This document shows positions 1 through 8,117 of a DNA stretch of 60,553 nt, one piece after another. The notes below the pieces were generated by a model. That model worked only from the letters and a program-made list of their open reading frames with translations. It did not search any database and was not told where the DNA came from. Location: the NCBI GenBank assembly GCA_019750135.1, contig JAIEOV010000004.1:1-60553 (forward strand), given 5' to 3'. Position 1 is the first letter of the stretch. Each line of letters opens with the position of its first letter. Both the position numbers and the translations under genes were made by a program. Origin of the DNA: Reyranella sp. GTDB taxonomy: Bacteria > Pseudomonadota > Alphaproteobacteria > Reyranellales > Reyranellaceae.

Positions 1-126
1 GTCGCCCCACGAGGCTCTGACAATGATCAACCAGATGTCCGCATTATTGCTGTCTCACCCAAGGGGTGCAGTCCACCAGAGGGGGGCTGCGCAAAATGCG
101 GAAACTGCGCTAATTCCCGCGAGGGG

Positions 127-1533
127 CTAATGGGCCCGCGGCGCGAAGGTGCCGTGCAGGCAGAACGGCACGTGGTGCTTCAGCCTCCCGACGAACAGCG
201 GCTTGGTCGAGAGATCGCGTGCATCGAGGCCGACGATGTCGGTGCGCTTGCGGGCGGCGTCGAACAGCTGGGTGATCACGACGCCCTCATCCTCTGCACC
301 GTTCGGCGCGGCGACGAAGCAAGGCTCGCCGGGATAGCCGTCGGGCCCGAAGTCGTGATGGGTCACGGCGCCCGTCTCGCAGTCCAGCTTGGAGAGACGC
401 TGCTGCAGGCCGCGCGGCCGGTCGGGCGGGCTGCTCAGGAAGTAGGTGTAGCGATGGCGCTTGCCGACACGGGCCGGGCTGATGAAGGGAAACTCGTTCG
501 ACTGACCGGTATCCCAGGTCCGGCTCGTGACATTGCCGCTGGCGAGATCGACGGTGAGGCGGGTGAGCGTGGCCATGCCCTTCGCCGGCCATTCCGACTT
601 CCAGAAGTCGCGCACCGCCGCGCCGACGGTCTGGTAGTCGGCGTAGCGCATCAGGTCGACGACGATCGCGCCGCCCTCCTCGTAGCCGTTGGCGAAGTGG
701 AACTGGAAGAAGGCATCGGTCTCGATGATGCGCGGCTGGCCGCCGGCGCGCGGCACCAGCAGGATCAGGGTCGGCTTGCCGCCATCCCAGTGCAGGCCGC
801 CGTCGAAGCTCTTCAGGCCCAGCAGGAAGGCGAGCGGCGACAGCAGGATCGGGCCGATGCAGAACACCAGGTGGTTCCTGGTCAGCACGAAGTCGTGGTT
901 CATCACCGGGTAGGGCAGGGTGATGGCCGGCAGCGCCGTGAGGGTGCCGTTGTGCAGGCGATAAGGCGTCAGCGTGCACTTGGCGCCGTAGTCGACGCCG
1001 AAGTTGAACAGCTCGCCGGTCTCGGGATCGCGCTTGGGATGGGCGGAGAAGGCCTTCACCTTGCCGCCGAAATCTTCGACGCCGCGCGTATCGAGGGTCG
1101 CGGGGTCCATCGCGTAAGGTGGGCCGCCCTCCCACAGCGACAGCAGGCGGTCGCCGTCCATCAGCACCGAGGTGTTGGAGACGTTGGCGGGCAGGCGGAA
1201 GGCGTTCCCCAAGACGCCGCCCGGCCGCATGTTGCCGAAGCCGCGATTGACGACGCGCCCGGCCTTGGTCTCGTCGCGGTAGTTGTCGGTGGCGACATAA
1301 CGGTTGCGGAAGCGCATGCCGTCGTCGCCGAAACGCACCGCCGCGATCATGCCGTCGCCGTCGAACCAGTGCGCGAACCACTTGCCGCCGATGTCGTTGC
1401 GGCCCGAGCCGTTGTGGAACAGCGTGCCTCGGAGCCAGGCCGGCACCTGGCCGTCGACCTCGTCGATCCGGTAGTCGTGTTCTTCCTCGAGGGAGCGGAA
1501 GCCCGCACTCCACGGGTAGGCGTCAGTCGTCAT
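127..1533 (-). CDS. Carotenoid oxygenase (RPE65/CCD family)
   Basis: 468 residues, normal for bacterial carotenoid cleavage oxygenases, non-haem Fe(II) enzymes that split polyene or stilbene-type double bonds with O2. The four expected iron-ligand histidines are visible at about H165 (SAHPKRDPETGE), H213 (MNHDFVLT), H279 (FQFHFANGYEEG) and H460 (CLHGTF), and the N-terminal LRGTLFHNGSG motif fits the family. No signal peptide, so it should be cytoplasmic or membrane-associated. The substrate (carotenoid, apocarotenoid or lignostilbene) cannot be read from the sequence, and no carotenoid synthesis gene is nearby. It ends the window's left block and converges with nothing recognisable in bases 1-126. 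Confidence 0.93.
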   Translation of the reverse strand: MTTDAYPWSAGFRSLEEEHDYRIDEVDGQVPAWLRGTLFHNGSGRNDIGGKWFAHWFDGDGMIAAVRFGDDGMRFRNRYVATDNYRDETKAGRVVNRGFGNMRPGGVLGNAFRLPANVSNTSVLMDGDRLLSLWEGGPPYAMDPATLDTRGVEDFGGKVKAFSAHPKRDPETGELFNFGVDYGAKCTLTPYRLHNGTLTALPAITLPYPVMNHDFVLTRNHLVFCIGPILLSPLAFLLGLKSFDGGLHWDGGKPTLILLVPRAGGQPRIIETDAFFQFHFANGYEEGGAIVVDLMRYADYQTVGAAVRDFWKSEWPAKGMATLTRLTVDLASGNVTSRTWDTGQSNEFPFISPARVGKRHRYTYFLSSPPDRPRGLQQRLSKLDCETGAVTHHDFGPDGYPGEPCFVAAPNGAEDEGVVITQLFDAARKRTDIVGLDARDLSTKPLFVGRLKHHVPFCLHGTFAPRAH

Positions 1534-1554
1534 CGCGCGGATGATATCACGCCT

Positions 1555-2160
1555 TCAGCCGCAGATCGTCGGCACCATGGAGTTGGCGAAGGCCTTCAGG
1601 TCGGACGCCTTGGCGCCCAGGCGGGCGCGGATGGCGATGGCGTACATGATGGCGCCGGCCATGCGCGCACGGGCGGCAGGTGTCGGCTTGTTGGGCAGGT
1701 CGCCGGCGGCAAAGCCACGCTCCAGGCTCTCCTCGATCGCGGCCAGAAGCTCGGCCGCGGCTTCGCCGATCCGGGGATAGGTCGGCGATTCGACGGCGGC
1801 GGTGCCGACGATCATGCAGCCCGGGCGATGCGGTGGTGCGGTGTAGAGGTCGATCGCCGCCGAGTAGACCCGAGTCAGGCGCTGCTGGATCGTGCCCGGG
1901 CCGGCCAGGATCGCGTCGAGACCCTCGATGCTCTTGGCGCCGTAGAAGCGCAGCGTGGCGATGTAGAGTTGTTCCTTGTCGCCGAACGCGGCGTACAGGC
2001 TCGGCCGGTTGAGGCCGGCGGCGGCCGCCAGCTCATCGAGCGAGGCGCCGGTGAAGCCCTTGGCCAGGAACACGCCGCGGACTTTTTCAAGTACCTCCTC
2101 GGTAATGAAGCCCCGCGGGCGGCCGCGTGAACGTTTCGTTGTTTCTGTACCGGTTCGCAT
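1555..2160 (-). CDS. TetR/AcrR family transcriptional regulator
   Basis: 201 residues. An N-terminal helix-turn-helix (about residues 39-66, ASLDELAAAAGLNRPSLYAAF) follows a basic GRPRG arm, and a variable ligand-binding domain fills the rest. The ATG at 2160 was chosen because the TetR fold starts directly after it; an upstream extension in frame would run into the neighbouring divergent gene. It is transcribed divergently from the glutathione S-transferase at 2228 across 67 bases. One copy of a direct repeat overlaps its start codon, so it probably represses itself and the GST. The ligand is unknown. Confidence 0.92.
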   Translation of the reverse strand: MRTGTETTKRSRGRPRGFITEEVLEKVRGVFLAKGFTGASLDELAAAAGLNRPSLYAAFGDKEQLYIATLRFYGAKSIEGLDAILAGPGTIQQRLTRVYSAAIDLYTAPPHRPGCMIVGTAAVESPTYPRIGEAAAELLAAIEESLERGFAAGDLPNKPTPAARARMAGAIMYAIAIRARLGAKASDLKAFANSMVPTICG

Positions 2161-2211
2161 AATTTGCCTTGACGCGGCCCGTCGGCCGTATTTCTGTACC
2201 GTATCGCATAA
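2142..2211. promoter_or_regulatory. Direct repeat, candidate TetR operator region
   Basis: Two 21-base copies at 2142-2162 and 2191-2211 share 19 positions. Both begin TTTCTGTACCG and end TCGCATAA, differing only in the two bases between. They lie 49 bases apart in the same orientation in the divergent regulator/GST promoter region, and the first overlaps the regulator start codon. That placement suits cooperative binding of the neighbouring TetR protein to control both genes. Binding itself is inference. Confidence 0.55.
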
Positions 2212-2227
2212 AACACAGGAGGACGCG

Positions 2228-2851
2228 ATGGAACTGTTCGCCTCACCCATGGCCTGCTCACTCGCCTCGCATATCACGGCGGTCGAAGCAGGTCTGCCCG
2301 TCAAGGTCCGGTTCATCGAGAACAAGAAGACCGACGACGGCGGCGACTACTTTCAGATCTCGGCCAAGGGCTACGTGCCGGCGCTGAAGCTGGACGACGG
2401 CCAGATCCTGAACGAGGGCCCGTCGGTGCTGCAGTACCTGGCAGACGCTGCGCCCAAGTCGGGGCTGGCGCCGCCCTGGGGCACGGTGGAGCGCTACCAG
2501 CTCATCGACACGCTGAACTACCTGTCGACCGAGCTGCACAAGCGGATCTTCTACAACGTGTTCAATCCCAAGGCCGCGGACGCGACCAAGCAGGCCGCCC
2601 GCGAGCTGTTCGAGCCGACCTTCGACTACCTGTCGAAGAAGCTCGGGACCGGCGACTATCTCGTCGGCAACACCTTCACCGTGGCGGATGCGTACCTGGT
2701 CACCATGCTGAACTGGGCGGTGTTCCTGAAGCTCGACCTTTCGAAGTGGCCGACCATCGCGGCGTACCACCAGACGCACCTCAAGCGCCCGTCCGTCGTG
2801 AAGGCGATGGGCGTGGAGATGGCCGAGCGCCAGCGCCGCCTAGTTTTCTAG
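2228..2851 (+). CDS. Glutathione S-transferase, beta class
   Basis: 207 residues. The N-terminal thioredoxin-like domain carries the beta-class Cys10 (MELFASPMAC) and a GYVPAL cis-proline region, and the C-terminal domain is helical with a FTVADAYL motif. Beta-class enzymes bind or conjugate glutathione through Cys10 and protect against electrophiles and oxidants. The start is set by a strong AGGAGG ribosome site just upstream of ATG 2228. It is divergent from a TetR regulator, which suggests xenobiotic-inducible expression. Its stop overlaps the convergent crotonase stop by four bases. Confidence 0.95.
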   Translation: MELFASPMACSLASHITAVEAGLPVKVRFIENKKTDDGGDYFQISAKGYVPALKLDDGQILNEGPSVLQYLADAAPKSGLAPPWGTVERYQLIDTLNYLSTELHKRIFYNVFNPKAADATKQAARELFEPTFDYLSKKLGTGDYLVGNTFTVADAYLVTMLNWAVFLKLDLSKWPTIAAYHQTHLKRPSVVKAMGVEMAERQRRLVF

Positions 2852-3681
2852 GCCCGCTTCTTGTTGAGCACCGCGAAACGGTCCTTCGGGGCCTTTTCGC
2901 GGGCCGCAGGACCATAGGTCCCCATCTCCATGCGATGGGGGATGGTCAGCATGTAGTTCTTGAAGGCGTTCTCCATCGCCGCCTTGAAGCCCTGTGCATC
3001 CATCGTCTCGTTGACCGACGCCTTGGCGAGCTTCATCGCAAAGGGATCGCGCTCGGCAATGTCCTGGGCGAGGGCCATGGTCTCCGCCTCGAGCTTTTCC
3101 CGCGGCACCACGCGGTTCACCAGCCCGGCGCGCTCGGCCTCGGCGGCGCTGATGAAGCGGCCGGTGAACAGGTACTCCTTGGTCTTGCGCGGCCCGAAGT
3201 CCCACGGCATCGAGAAATACTGCACGTGGCTGCCGCCCCACTTCACCGCGCGGTCGGCGAACTGGGCGTCCTCGCTGGCGATGATCAGGTCGCAGGCCGA
3301 GGCGATCATGAGGCCGCCCATGATGCAGTAGCCCTGGACCTGGGCGATGGTGGGCTTGGGCAGGTCGCGCCAGCGCATGGTGTTCTCGAAGAAGCGCTCC
3401 CACAGGCGCCGGTACTCGCCCTTGAAGCCGGGCTCCAACGACGTCTTCTTCTGGTCCGCCATCTCCTGCGGACTGCCGAGATCGTGGCCGGCCGAGAAAT
3501 GCTTGCCGGCGCCGGCCAGGATGATGACCCGCACCGCGTCGTCGTCGACCGCCCGCAGGAAGGCGTCGTCGAGCTCTTCCAGCAGGATGCGGCTCTGGGC
3601 GTTCAGCACGTCCGGCCGGTTGGTCGTGATCTTCAGGACCGCGCCGGTCTGCTCGGTCAGCAGCGTCGAATAAGTCTTCAT
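2848..3681 (-). CDS. Enoyl-CoA hydratase/isomerase (crotonase family)
   Basis: 277 residues with the crotonase fold. The oxyanion-hole segments SAGHDLG (about residue 80) and QGYCIMGG (about 135) are visible. The exact reaction (hydratase, isomerase or acyl-CoA hydrolase) cannot be assigned, because the region after the second oxyanion motif (WGGSHVQYFSMPWDFG) is not a standard hydratase glutamate pair. ATG 3681 overlaps the stop of the upstream amidohydrolase as ATGA, so the two are translationally coupled and probably work in one acyl-CoA or aromatic-acid degradation route. An open frame extending further upstream is antisense-like noise. Confidence 0.9.
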   Translation of the reverse strand: MKTYSTLLTEQTGAVLKITTNRPDVLNAQSRILLEELDDAFLRAVDDDAVRVIILAGAGKHFSAGHDLGSPQEMADQKKTSLEPGFKGEYRRLWERFFENTMRWRDLPKPTIAQVQGYCIMGGLMIASACDLIIASEDAQFADRAVKWGGSHVQYFSMPWDFGPRKTKEYLFTGRFISAAEAERAGLVNRVVPREKLEAETMALAQDIAERDPFAMKLAKASVNETMDAQGFKAAMENAFKNYMLTIPHRMEMGTYGPAAREKAPKDRFAVLNKKRA

Positions 3682-4826
3682 GCCAGTCCTGCTCCCATGA
3701 GGTCGACGAAGTTGTCGCAATAGAAGCGCTGCTTCTGCTGCTCGCTGATGTTGTTGGCTTCCATCGAGGCCTCGAAGCGCTTGATCGGATGGCGCCCACC
3801 CTCGACGTGGGGATAGTCGGACGAGAAGAGGCAGACCTCGTCGCCCGCGTTGGCGATGATCCAGCCGGCATCCTCGTGCGGATAGGGCGTGACGCGCACC
3901 TGGCGCTTCACGAACTCGCTGGGCTTGAGCGACATCTTCTGCAGCCGCTCCTCGTTCTTGTAGAAAGCGTTGTGCGCCGAATCCATGTTGCGCATCCAGC
4001 CCGGCACCCACGACGCGCCTTGCTCGATGACGCCGAACTTCAATCGGGGGAAGCGGTCGAGCACGCGGTCGACGACGAGCGCGGTCAACGCCTTCATCAC
4101 CGGATAGGCGATCGCCATGTAGTCGATCGACTTGAAATTGTCGTCGCCGCCGTGGAAGTCCGGGACGGGCGGCAGGCCGTTGTTGAAGTAGGCGTCCTCC
4201 AGCAGCTTGCCGCCGCCACCGACGTGGAAAACGATCGGCAGGCCGGCCTCCTGGGCGATCGCCCACAAGGGATCGAAGCCGACGTGGCTCGGCGAATGAT
4301 GGTCGGGGCAACGCGAGGGGATCATCAGCGCCTTGGCGCCGAGCGCGATCGCTTCCCTAGCCGCCTGGGCGGTGCGCTCGAAATCGATCAGCGGCACGTA
4401 ACCCGTCGGCAGCAGGCGCCGGTCGACCGAGCAGAACTCGACCATGTGCCGCGTATGGGCGCGCGCCACGGCGTAGGTGAGATCGGCATCGGGGCCGCCC
4501 TCGAGCACCGACGAGTAGTTCAGCAGCGCCGTCGTGAACATGAGCTGGCTGGCGAAGCCCAGAAGGTCGATCGAGCGCGGGCGGTCGTGGCGGGCAGAAG
4601 AGCCGAGCGCCGCCCAGTTCTTGGCGAGCATGATCTGGCTTTCGTCGAACTCTGAGCCGACACGCGCGTCCTTCAGGTGGCTGTGGAAGCCCTCGCGGCG
4701 CGGGAACAGCACGTCGTCGCCGACGCGGCCGCGATACTTCGCCTCGAGATGGTCGGCGAGGAAGCCCGGCAGCTCCATGATGTGCGCATCGGCATCGTGA
4801 ATGACGCGTCCGCTGGCGTAGGGCAT
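3678..4826 (-). CDS. Amidohydrolase family protein (amidohydrolase 2, TIM barrel)
   Basis: 382 residues. The N-terminal DADAH metal motif (residues 11-15), a central FHVGGGG strand and a C-terminal FSSDYPHVEGG motif mark the ACMSD/decarboxylase-like amidohydrolase-2 family. Members cleave C-C or C-N bonds using one divalent metal, often decarboxylating aromatic acids. It forms a two-gene unit with the downstream crotonase (ATGA overlap) and is divergent from the FAH-fold hydratase at 4862. The trio looks like a fragment of a ring-cleavage or acyl-CoA pathway. The substrate is unknown. Confidence 0.88.
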   Translation of the reverse strand: MPYASGRVIHDADAHIMELPGFLADHLEAKYRGRVGDDVLFPRREGFHSHLKDARVGSEFDESQIMLAKNWAALGSSARHDRPRSIDLLGFASQLMFTTALLNYSSVLEGGPDADLTYAVARAHTRHMVEFCSVDRRLLPTGYVPLIDFERTAQAAREAIALGAKALMIPSRCPDHHSPSHVGFDPLWAIAQEAGLPIVFHVGGGGKLLEDAYFNNGLPPVPDFHGGDDNFKSIDYMAIAYPVMKALTALVVDRVLDRFPRLKFGVIEQGASWVPGWMRNMDSAHNAFYKNEERLQKMSLKPSEFVKRQVRVTPYPHEDAGWIIANAGDEVCLFSSDYPHVEGGRHPIKRFEASMEANNISEQQKQRFYCDNFVDLMGAGLA

Positions 4827-4861
4827 TGTTCCTCCGGTTTCTTGCTTGGGGAGAGCTTAGC

Positions 4862-5605
4862 ATGACGGTCGATATTTCCCACGCCGTGCGCGGCCTCGTG
4901 GAAGCACGCAGCACCGGCATCCAGATGGCGCCGCCGTTCGCACTGCCGAACCGCGATGCGGTCTATGCCATCCAGGACGGCGTTTTAGCCGCCACTGGCC
5001 CGGCCGCAGGATGGAAGGTCGGTGCGCGCACGCCGACGGCCGAGCCCAATCCCGCGCCGCTGCTCGCGGGCGCATTGATGAAATCTTCGGCGCGCTTCAA
5101 CGGCAAGGCCATGCACATGATCGGCGTGGAGATCGAGATCTCCTTCCACATCGTGCGCGACATCGAAACGCGCAGCGAGCCGGTCGGTCGCGACGAAGCG
5201 CTCGCCGCGGTGGGCGACGCCTTCGTCGGCATGGAAGTCGTGGATACGCGGTTGGCGAACTTCCACCAAGCCGACCCCGAATGGCTTTTAGCCGACAACC
5301 AGATGAACCACGCATTGGTCGTCGGTGATGCGATAGCGGACTGGAAAAGCCTCGACTGGGCGAACCTACCCGTGAGGTTGGTGATCGATGACAAGATTGT
5401 GGTGGACCAGAAAGGCGGATTGGGAGCGGTCGATCCGGTGCGGCCTCTGGCCTGGATGATCGATCACGCGGTCCGCAAGCGCGGCGGCCTCCGCAAGGGT
5501 CAGGCCATCACCACGGGTTCATGGACCGGCCTTCGCTACTTTCCGCCGGGAACTCGCGCACGCGGCGAGTTCCCGGGGTTGGGTTCTGTCGAAGCGTCCT
5601 TCTAG
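4862..5605 (+). CDS. 2-keto-4-pentenoate hydratase / fumarylacetoacetate hydrolase-fold protein
   Basis: 247 residues, similar in length to MhpD/XylJ hydratases, which add water to 2-hydroxypenta-2,4-dienoate in meta-cleavage pathways. The order GWKVGA, then VGVEIEI-like (IGVEIEISFHI), then a C-terminal TGSWTGLRYFPPG and EFPGLGSVEASF, is typical of the family. ATG 4862 follows a GGGGAG ribosome site; frames extending upstream add unrelated residues. The last codons contain a 12-base-arm inverted repeat (5546-5576), probably also a transcript-end hairpin. The stop overlaps the convergent small protein by four bases. Confidence 0.88.
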   Translation: MTVDISHAVRGLVEARSTGIQMAPPFALPNRDAVYAIQDGVLAATGPAAGWKVGARTPTAEPNPAPLLAGALMKSSARFNGKAMHMIGVEIEISFHIVRDIETRSEPVGRDEALAAVGDAFVGMEVVDTRLANFHQADPEWLLADNQMNHALVVGDAIADWKSLDWANLPVRLVIDDKIVVDQKGGLGAVDPVRPLAWMIDHAVRKRGGLRKGQAITTGSWTGLRYFPPGTRARGEFPGLGSVEASF

Positions 5606-5973
5606 TACTTGATCGCAACCGTGCGGCTGGCGGAGTCGCTCACGCTATCCACCTTGGGCAGCGACTTCACTGGCTCGTGCGCCACGACGATCGCGTTGGC
5701 GGGCGCGCCATCGCGGATCATCTCCTGCTTCACGGCTTCGGCTTGGTCGGTACGGCCTTGCAGGAGAACCGTCTTACCGGTCCTCGCTGCGGTGATGGCG
5801 TTGCTGACCATCGGCGCGGCCGACGGCGGCAGCACGTTGCCCTTCTGAAGGAAGACGATGGTTTCCGAGCGTGGCTCGCCGGTGGCGTAGGCCAGGTTGG
5901 TGCTCTGCGCCATCGCCGGAGAGGCCAGGAACAGGCCGCCGAGCATGACGGCGGCGATGCTATGTTTCTGCAT
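5602..5973 (-). CDS. Small periplasmic protein with a shortened OmpA-like C-terminus
   Basis: 123 residues. A Sec signal peptide (MQKHSIAAVMLGGLFLASPAMA, cleavage after AMA) precedes a mature part whose end resembles a compact OmpA/MotB peptidoglycan-binding domain: VLLQGRTDQ (the TD aspartate), GAPANAIVV, then SRTVAIKY (the conserved arginine). The central loop of the usual domain is missing. ATG 5973 was preferred because AAGGAG lies about 10 bases upstream. The function is probably cell-wall or envelope association, but this is weak homology judged by eye; it could equally be an unrelated secreted protein. Confidence 0.72.
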   Translation of the reverse strand: MQKHSIAAVMLGGLFLASPAMAQSTNLAYATGEPRSETIVFLQKGNVLPPSAAPMVSNAITAARTGKTVLLQGRTDQAEAVKQEMIRDGAPANAIVVAHEPVKSLPKVDSVSDSASRTVAIKY

Positions 5974-6096
5974 GGGGCTGTGACTCCTTCGCGCGTTCAA
6001 TCGCGTACGGAATCAACTCCGGACCCGGCTCCGTGGTTCCCTGTGCACAACCCCTGTGCAGCGCCACGAAGCCGGCACAATTTATACTATTGCTTG

Positions 6097-6120
6097 ATCG
6101 GCCGCGTGCAGCGGCCAATC
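6097..6120 (-). terminator. Hairpin terminator after the lipoprotein gene
   Basis: GGCCGC and GCGGCC arms enclose a five-base loop, with a further GAT/ATC pairing outside one mismatch. It begins directly after the lipoprotein stop codon on the minus strand. No strong U tract follows, so termination may be partial. Confidence 0.55.
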
Positions 6121-6121
6121 C

Positions 6122-6523
6122 CTAGTAGTACCAGCCGTACGGCCAGCCACCCCACGGACCCCAGTCCCAGGAGTACATTTCCATCTCCTGGGCGGTCATG
6201 GCGTTCTCGTCGGCGAGCTGCTTGTCGAACATGTTCTTGCGATAGAGCGCGTAGGCGTTCTGGTCGCCGACATACAGGCACACGCAGACCGTCGGGTCGG
6301 GATAGACGTAGAAGACGCGGCCGTCGCGGATCTGGCGCGAGAAGCGGTGCGCCGGCAACTGCTTGAACGACGCCTGGCGCGCCGGCGTGTTGGCCGGCAC
6401 GAACTTGAAGCCGGCGGCGGTCATCATGTCTTCCTTGCCGGCGATCTTCTGCTGGGGGTTTTCGCAGGCGGCGACGGCAACGCACAGTCCCAGAGCGGCT
6501 AGAGTTGTCCCAATTCGCTTCAT
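6122..6523 (-). CDS. Small lipoprotein of unknown function
   Basis: 133 residues. MKRIGTTLAALGLCVAVAAC ends in a lipobox (VAAC), so it should be lipidated and membrane-anchored. The mature part has no family I recognise. It contains VCVCLYVGDQNAYALYR and an aromatic, Gly/Trp/Tyr-rich tail (WDWGPWGGWPYGWYY) at the extreme C-terminus. ATG 6523 follows AGAGGAGA at good spacing. It stands alone between the small periplasmic protein and a crotonase. Confidence 0.8.
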   Translation of the reverse strand: MKRIGTTLAALGLCVAVAACENPQQKIAGKEDMMTAAGFKFVPANTPARQASFKQLPAHRFSRQIRDGRVFYVYPDPTVCVCLYVGDQNAYALYRKNMFDKQLADENAMTAQEMEMYSWDWGPWGGWPYGWYY

Positions 6524-6551
6524 CACGTTCTCCTCTTTCATGTCGTCCGGG

Positions 6552-7331
6552 TCATCTGCCCGACCATTTCGGCGCCCGCTTGCCCAGGAATGCCGCCATG
6601 CCTTCGCGAAAATCGTCGCTACCGTAAGCCAGTCTGATGAGATCGTCGATATTGTCGTCGCCCAGCCGCGCCTGCAGGCGCCGCAGGGCCTCCTTGGTGA
6701 CCTGGAGCGTGATGGGGGCGTGGCCGGCGACCGTCCGGGCCACTTCCTCGGCCCGGGACAGCAAGGAAGCGGCATCCGGCAGAAGCTCGCTGACCAGCCC
6801 GATGTCCAGCGCGGTCGGCCCGTCGATCATCTTGGCCAGGAAAATGACCTCCTTGGTGCGCTGGGGGCCGATCAGGGCGGCCAGCCGGGCGTAGTTGGCC
6901 ATCGACAGGCAGTTGCCCAGCGTGCGGGCGATGGGAAAGCCGAACTGGGCGCTGGTTGTGGCGAGCCGGAGGTCGCAGACCGCCGCGATCGCCGCCCCGC
7001 CGCCGGTGCAGAAGCCGGCGATGGCGGCAATGGTGGGCACACTGCAGCGCTCGATGGCGTCCACGATGCCGTCGATCTTGCGCTCGTAGGCGATGCCGTC
7101 CTCGCCGTCCTTGAAATACTGGAACTGGGCGATGTCGGTGCCGGCGGCGAAGGCCTTGGCGCCGGCACCGGTGATGACCAGGGCCTTGGCCTCGCCGGTC
7201 CGGCCGACGCGGGCGCAGATCTCGGCCAAACCCTCATACATCGCGAAGGTAAGGGCATTGCGGGCCTGGGGGCGGTTGAAGGTGATCCAGCCGACCTCGC
7301 CGCGCTTGTCGTAGAGCAATTCTTGGGTCAT
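6552..7331 (-). CDS. Enoyl-CoA hydratase/isomerase family protein
   Basis: 259 residues, standard crotonase length. GWITFNRPQARNALT opens the fold, AAGTDIAQF is the first oxyanion segment and IAGFCTGGGAAIAAVCDLRLA the second. Family members hydrate enoyl-CoA or isomerise and cleave related thioesters. It is divergent from the carbonic anhydrase across 45 bases. ATG 7331 is where family homology begins; the open frame continues upstream only as antisense to the anhydrase. It is not linked to other beta-oxidation genes, so the substrate is open. Confidence 0.92.
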   Translation of the reverse strand: MTQELLYDKRGEVGWITFNRPQARNALTFAMYEGLAEICARVGRTGEAKALVITGAGAKAFAAGTDIAQFQYFKDGEDGIAYERKIDGIVDAIERCSVPTIAAIAGFCTGGGAAIAAVCDLRLATTSAQFGFPIARTLGNCLSMANYARLAALIGPQRTKEVIFLAKMIDGPTALDIGLVSELLPDAASLLSRAEEVARTVAGHAPITLQVTKEALRRLQARLGDDNIDDLIRLAYGSDDFREGMAAFLGKRAPKWSGR

Positions 7332-7376
7332 TTCGCCTTGCTGCCAGGATGGGAAAAGCATGGTAGGCGAGACGTC

Positions 7377-8117
7377 ATGGCGTTGGAACGGCTTCTCAAG
7401 GGCTTCAAGGATTTCCGCACCGGCTATTACCGCGAGCACCACGACCTGTTCGAGAAGCTCGCGACCGAGGGCCAGTCGCCGAAGATCCTGATCATCGGCT
7501 GCGCCGACGCGCGCGTCGATCCGGGCATCCTGACCCAGACCAGGCCCGGCGACATTTTTACGGTGCGCAACGTAGCGGCCATGGTGCCACCAGCCCAGTT
7601 CCCGCCGGACACGCGCCATCACGGCACCTCGGCGGCCATCGAGTTCGCCGTGCGGGGACTGAACGTCGAGCACGTGGTGGTGCTGGGCCATGCGCTGTGC
7701 GGCGGCATAGGCGCGCTGGTGGACGGTCGCGACAGCATCTACGCCAGCTACGACTATCTCTCGACCTGGACCGCCATCGCCCAGGAGGTGCGCGACCTCG
7801 CCGTCAGCAAGCTCAAGGGCCGGTCGCGCGAGGAGATCACGCGCGCCGTCGAACAGGCGGCCGTGCTGAACAGCATCAGCAACCTGATGGGTTTCCGCTG
7901 GATCGAGGAGAAGGTCGAGGCCGGCGCGCTCGCCCTGCACGGCTGGTGGTTCAACATGACCGAAGGCCAGCTCTACGCCTTCAATCCCGAGACGGCCCTG
8001 TTCGAGGCCGTGCACGGCCTGAAGGTCCATCCCACCGTGGTCAAGGGTACCACCCTGTCGGCGATCAAGCCCGAAGCCCTGATCGCTGCCGTCGCCGACA
8101 AGAAGCCGGCCTTCTAG
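7377..8117 (+). CDS. Beta-carbonic anhydrase
   Basis: 246 residues. The zinc ligands of the beta class are all present: C42 with the D44/R46 dyad (GCADARVD), and H105/C108 (GHALCGG). The enzyme interconverts CO2 and bicarbonate in the cytoplasm. ATG 7377 begins the conserved N-terminal LLKGFKDFR helix. It is divergent from a crotonase, and its stop overlaps the convergent aminotransferase stop by four bases. Confidence 0.95.
   Translation: MALERLLKGFKDFRTGYYREHHDLFEKLATEGQSPKILIIGCADARVDPGILTQTRPGDIFTVRNVAAMVPPAQFPPDTRHHGTSAAIEFAVRGLNVEHVVVLGHALCGGIGALVDGRDSIYASYDYLSTWTAIAQEVRDLAVSKLKGRSREEITRAVEQAAVLNSISNLMGFRWIEEKVEAGALALHGWWFNMTEGQLYAFNPETALFEAVHGLKVHPTVVKGTTLSAIKPEALIAAVADKKPAF

Noticed and set aside
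130..2130. Very long open frame opposite the carotenoid oxygenase
   Set aside because: It is antisense to a complete, motif-bearing gene, has low-complexity Arg/Ala/Gly composition, and shows no recognisable domain. Such frames are common in GC-rich DNA.
5546..5576. Twelve-base inverted repeat in the end of the FAH-fold gene as a mobile repeat
   Set aside because: It encodes family-typical C-terminal residues (PPGTRARGEFPG), so it is better explained as coding sequence that also folds.
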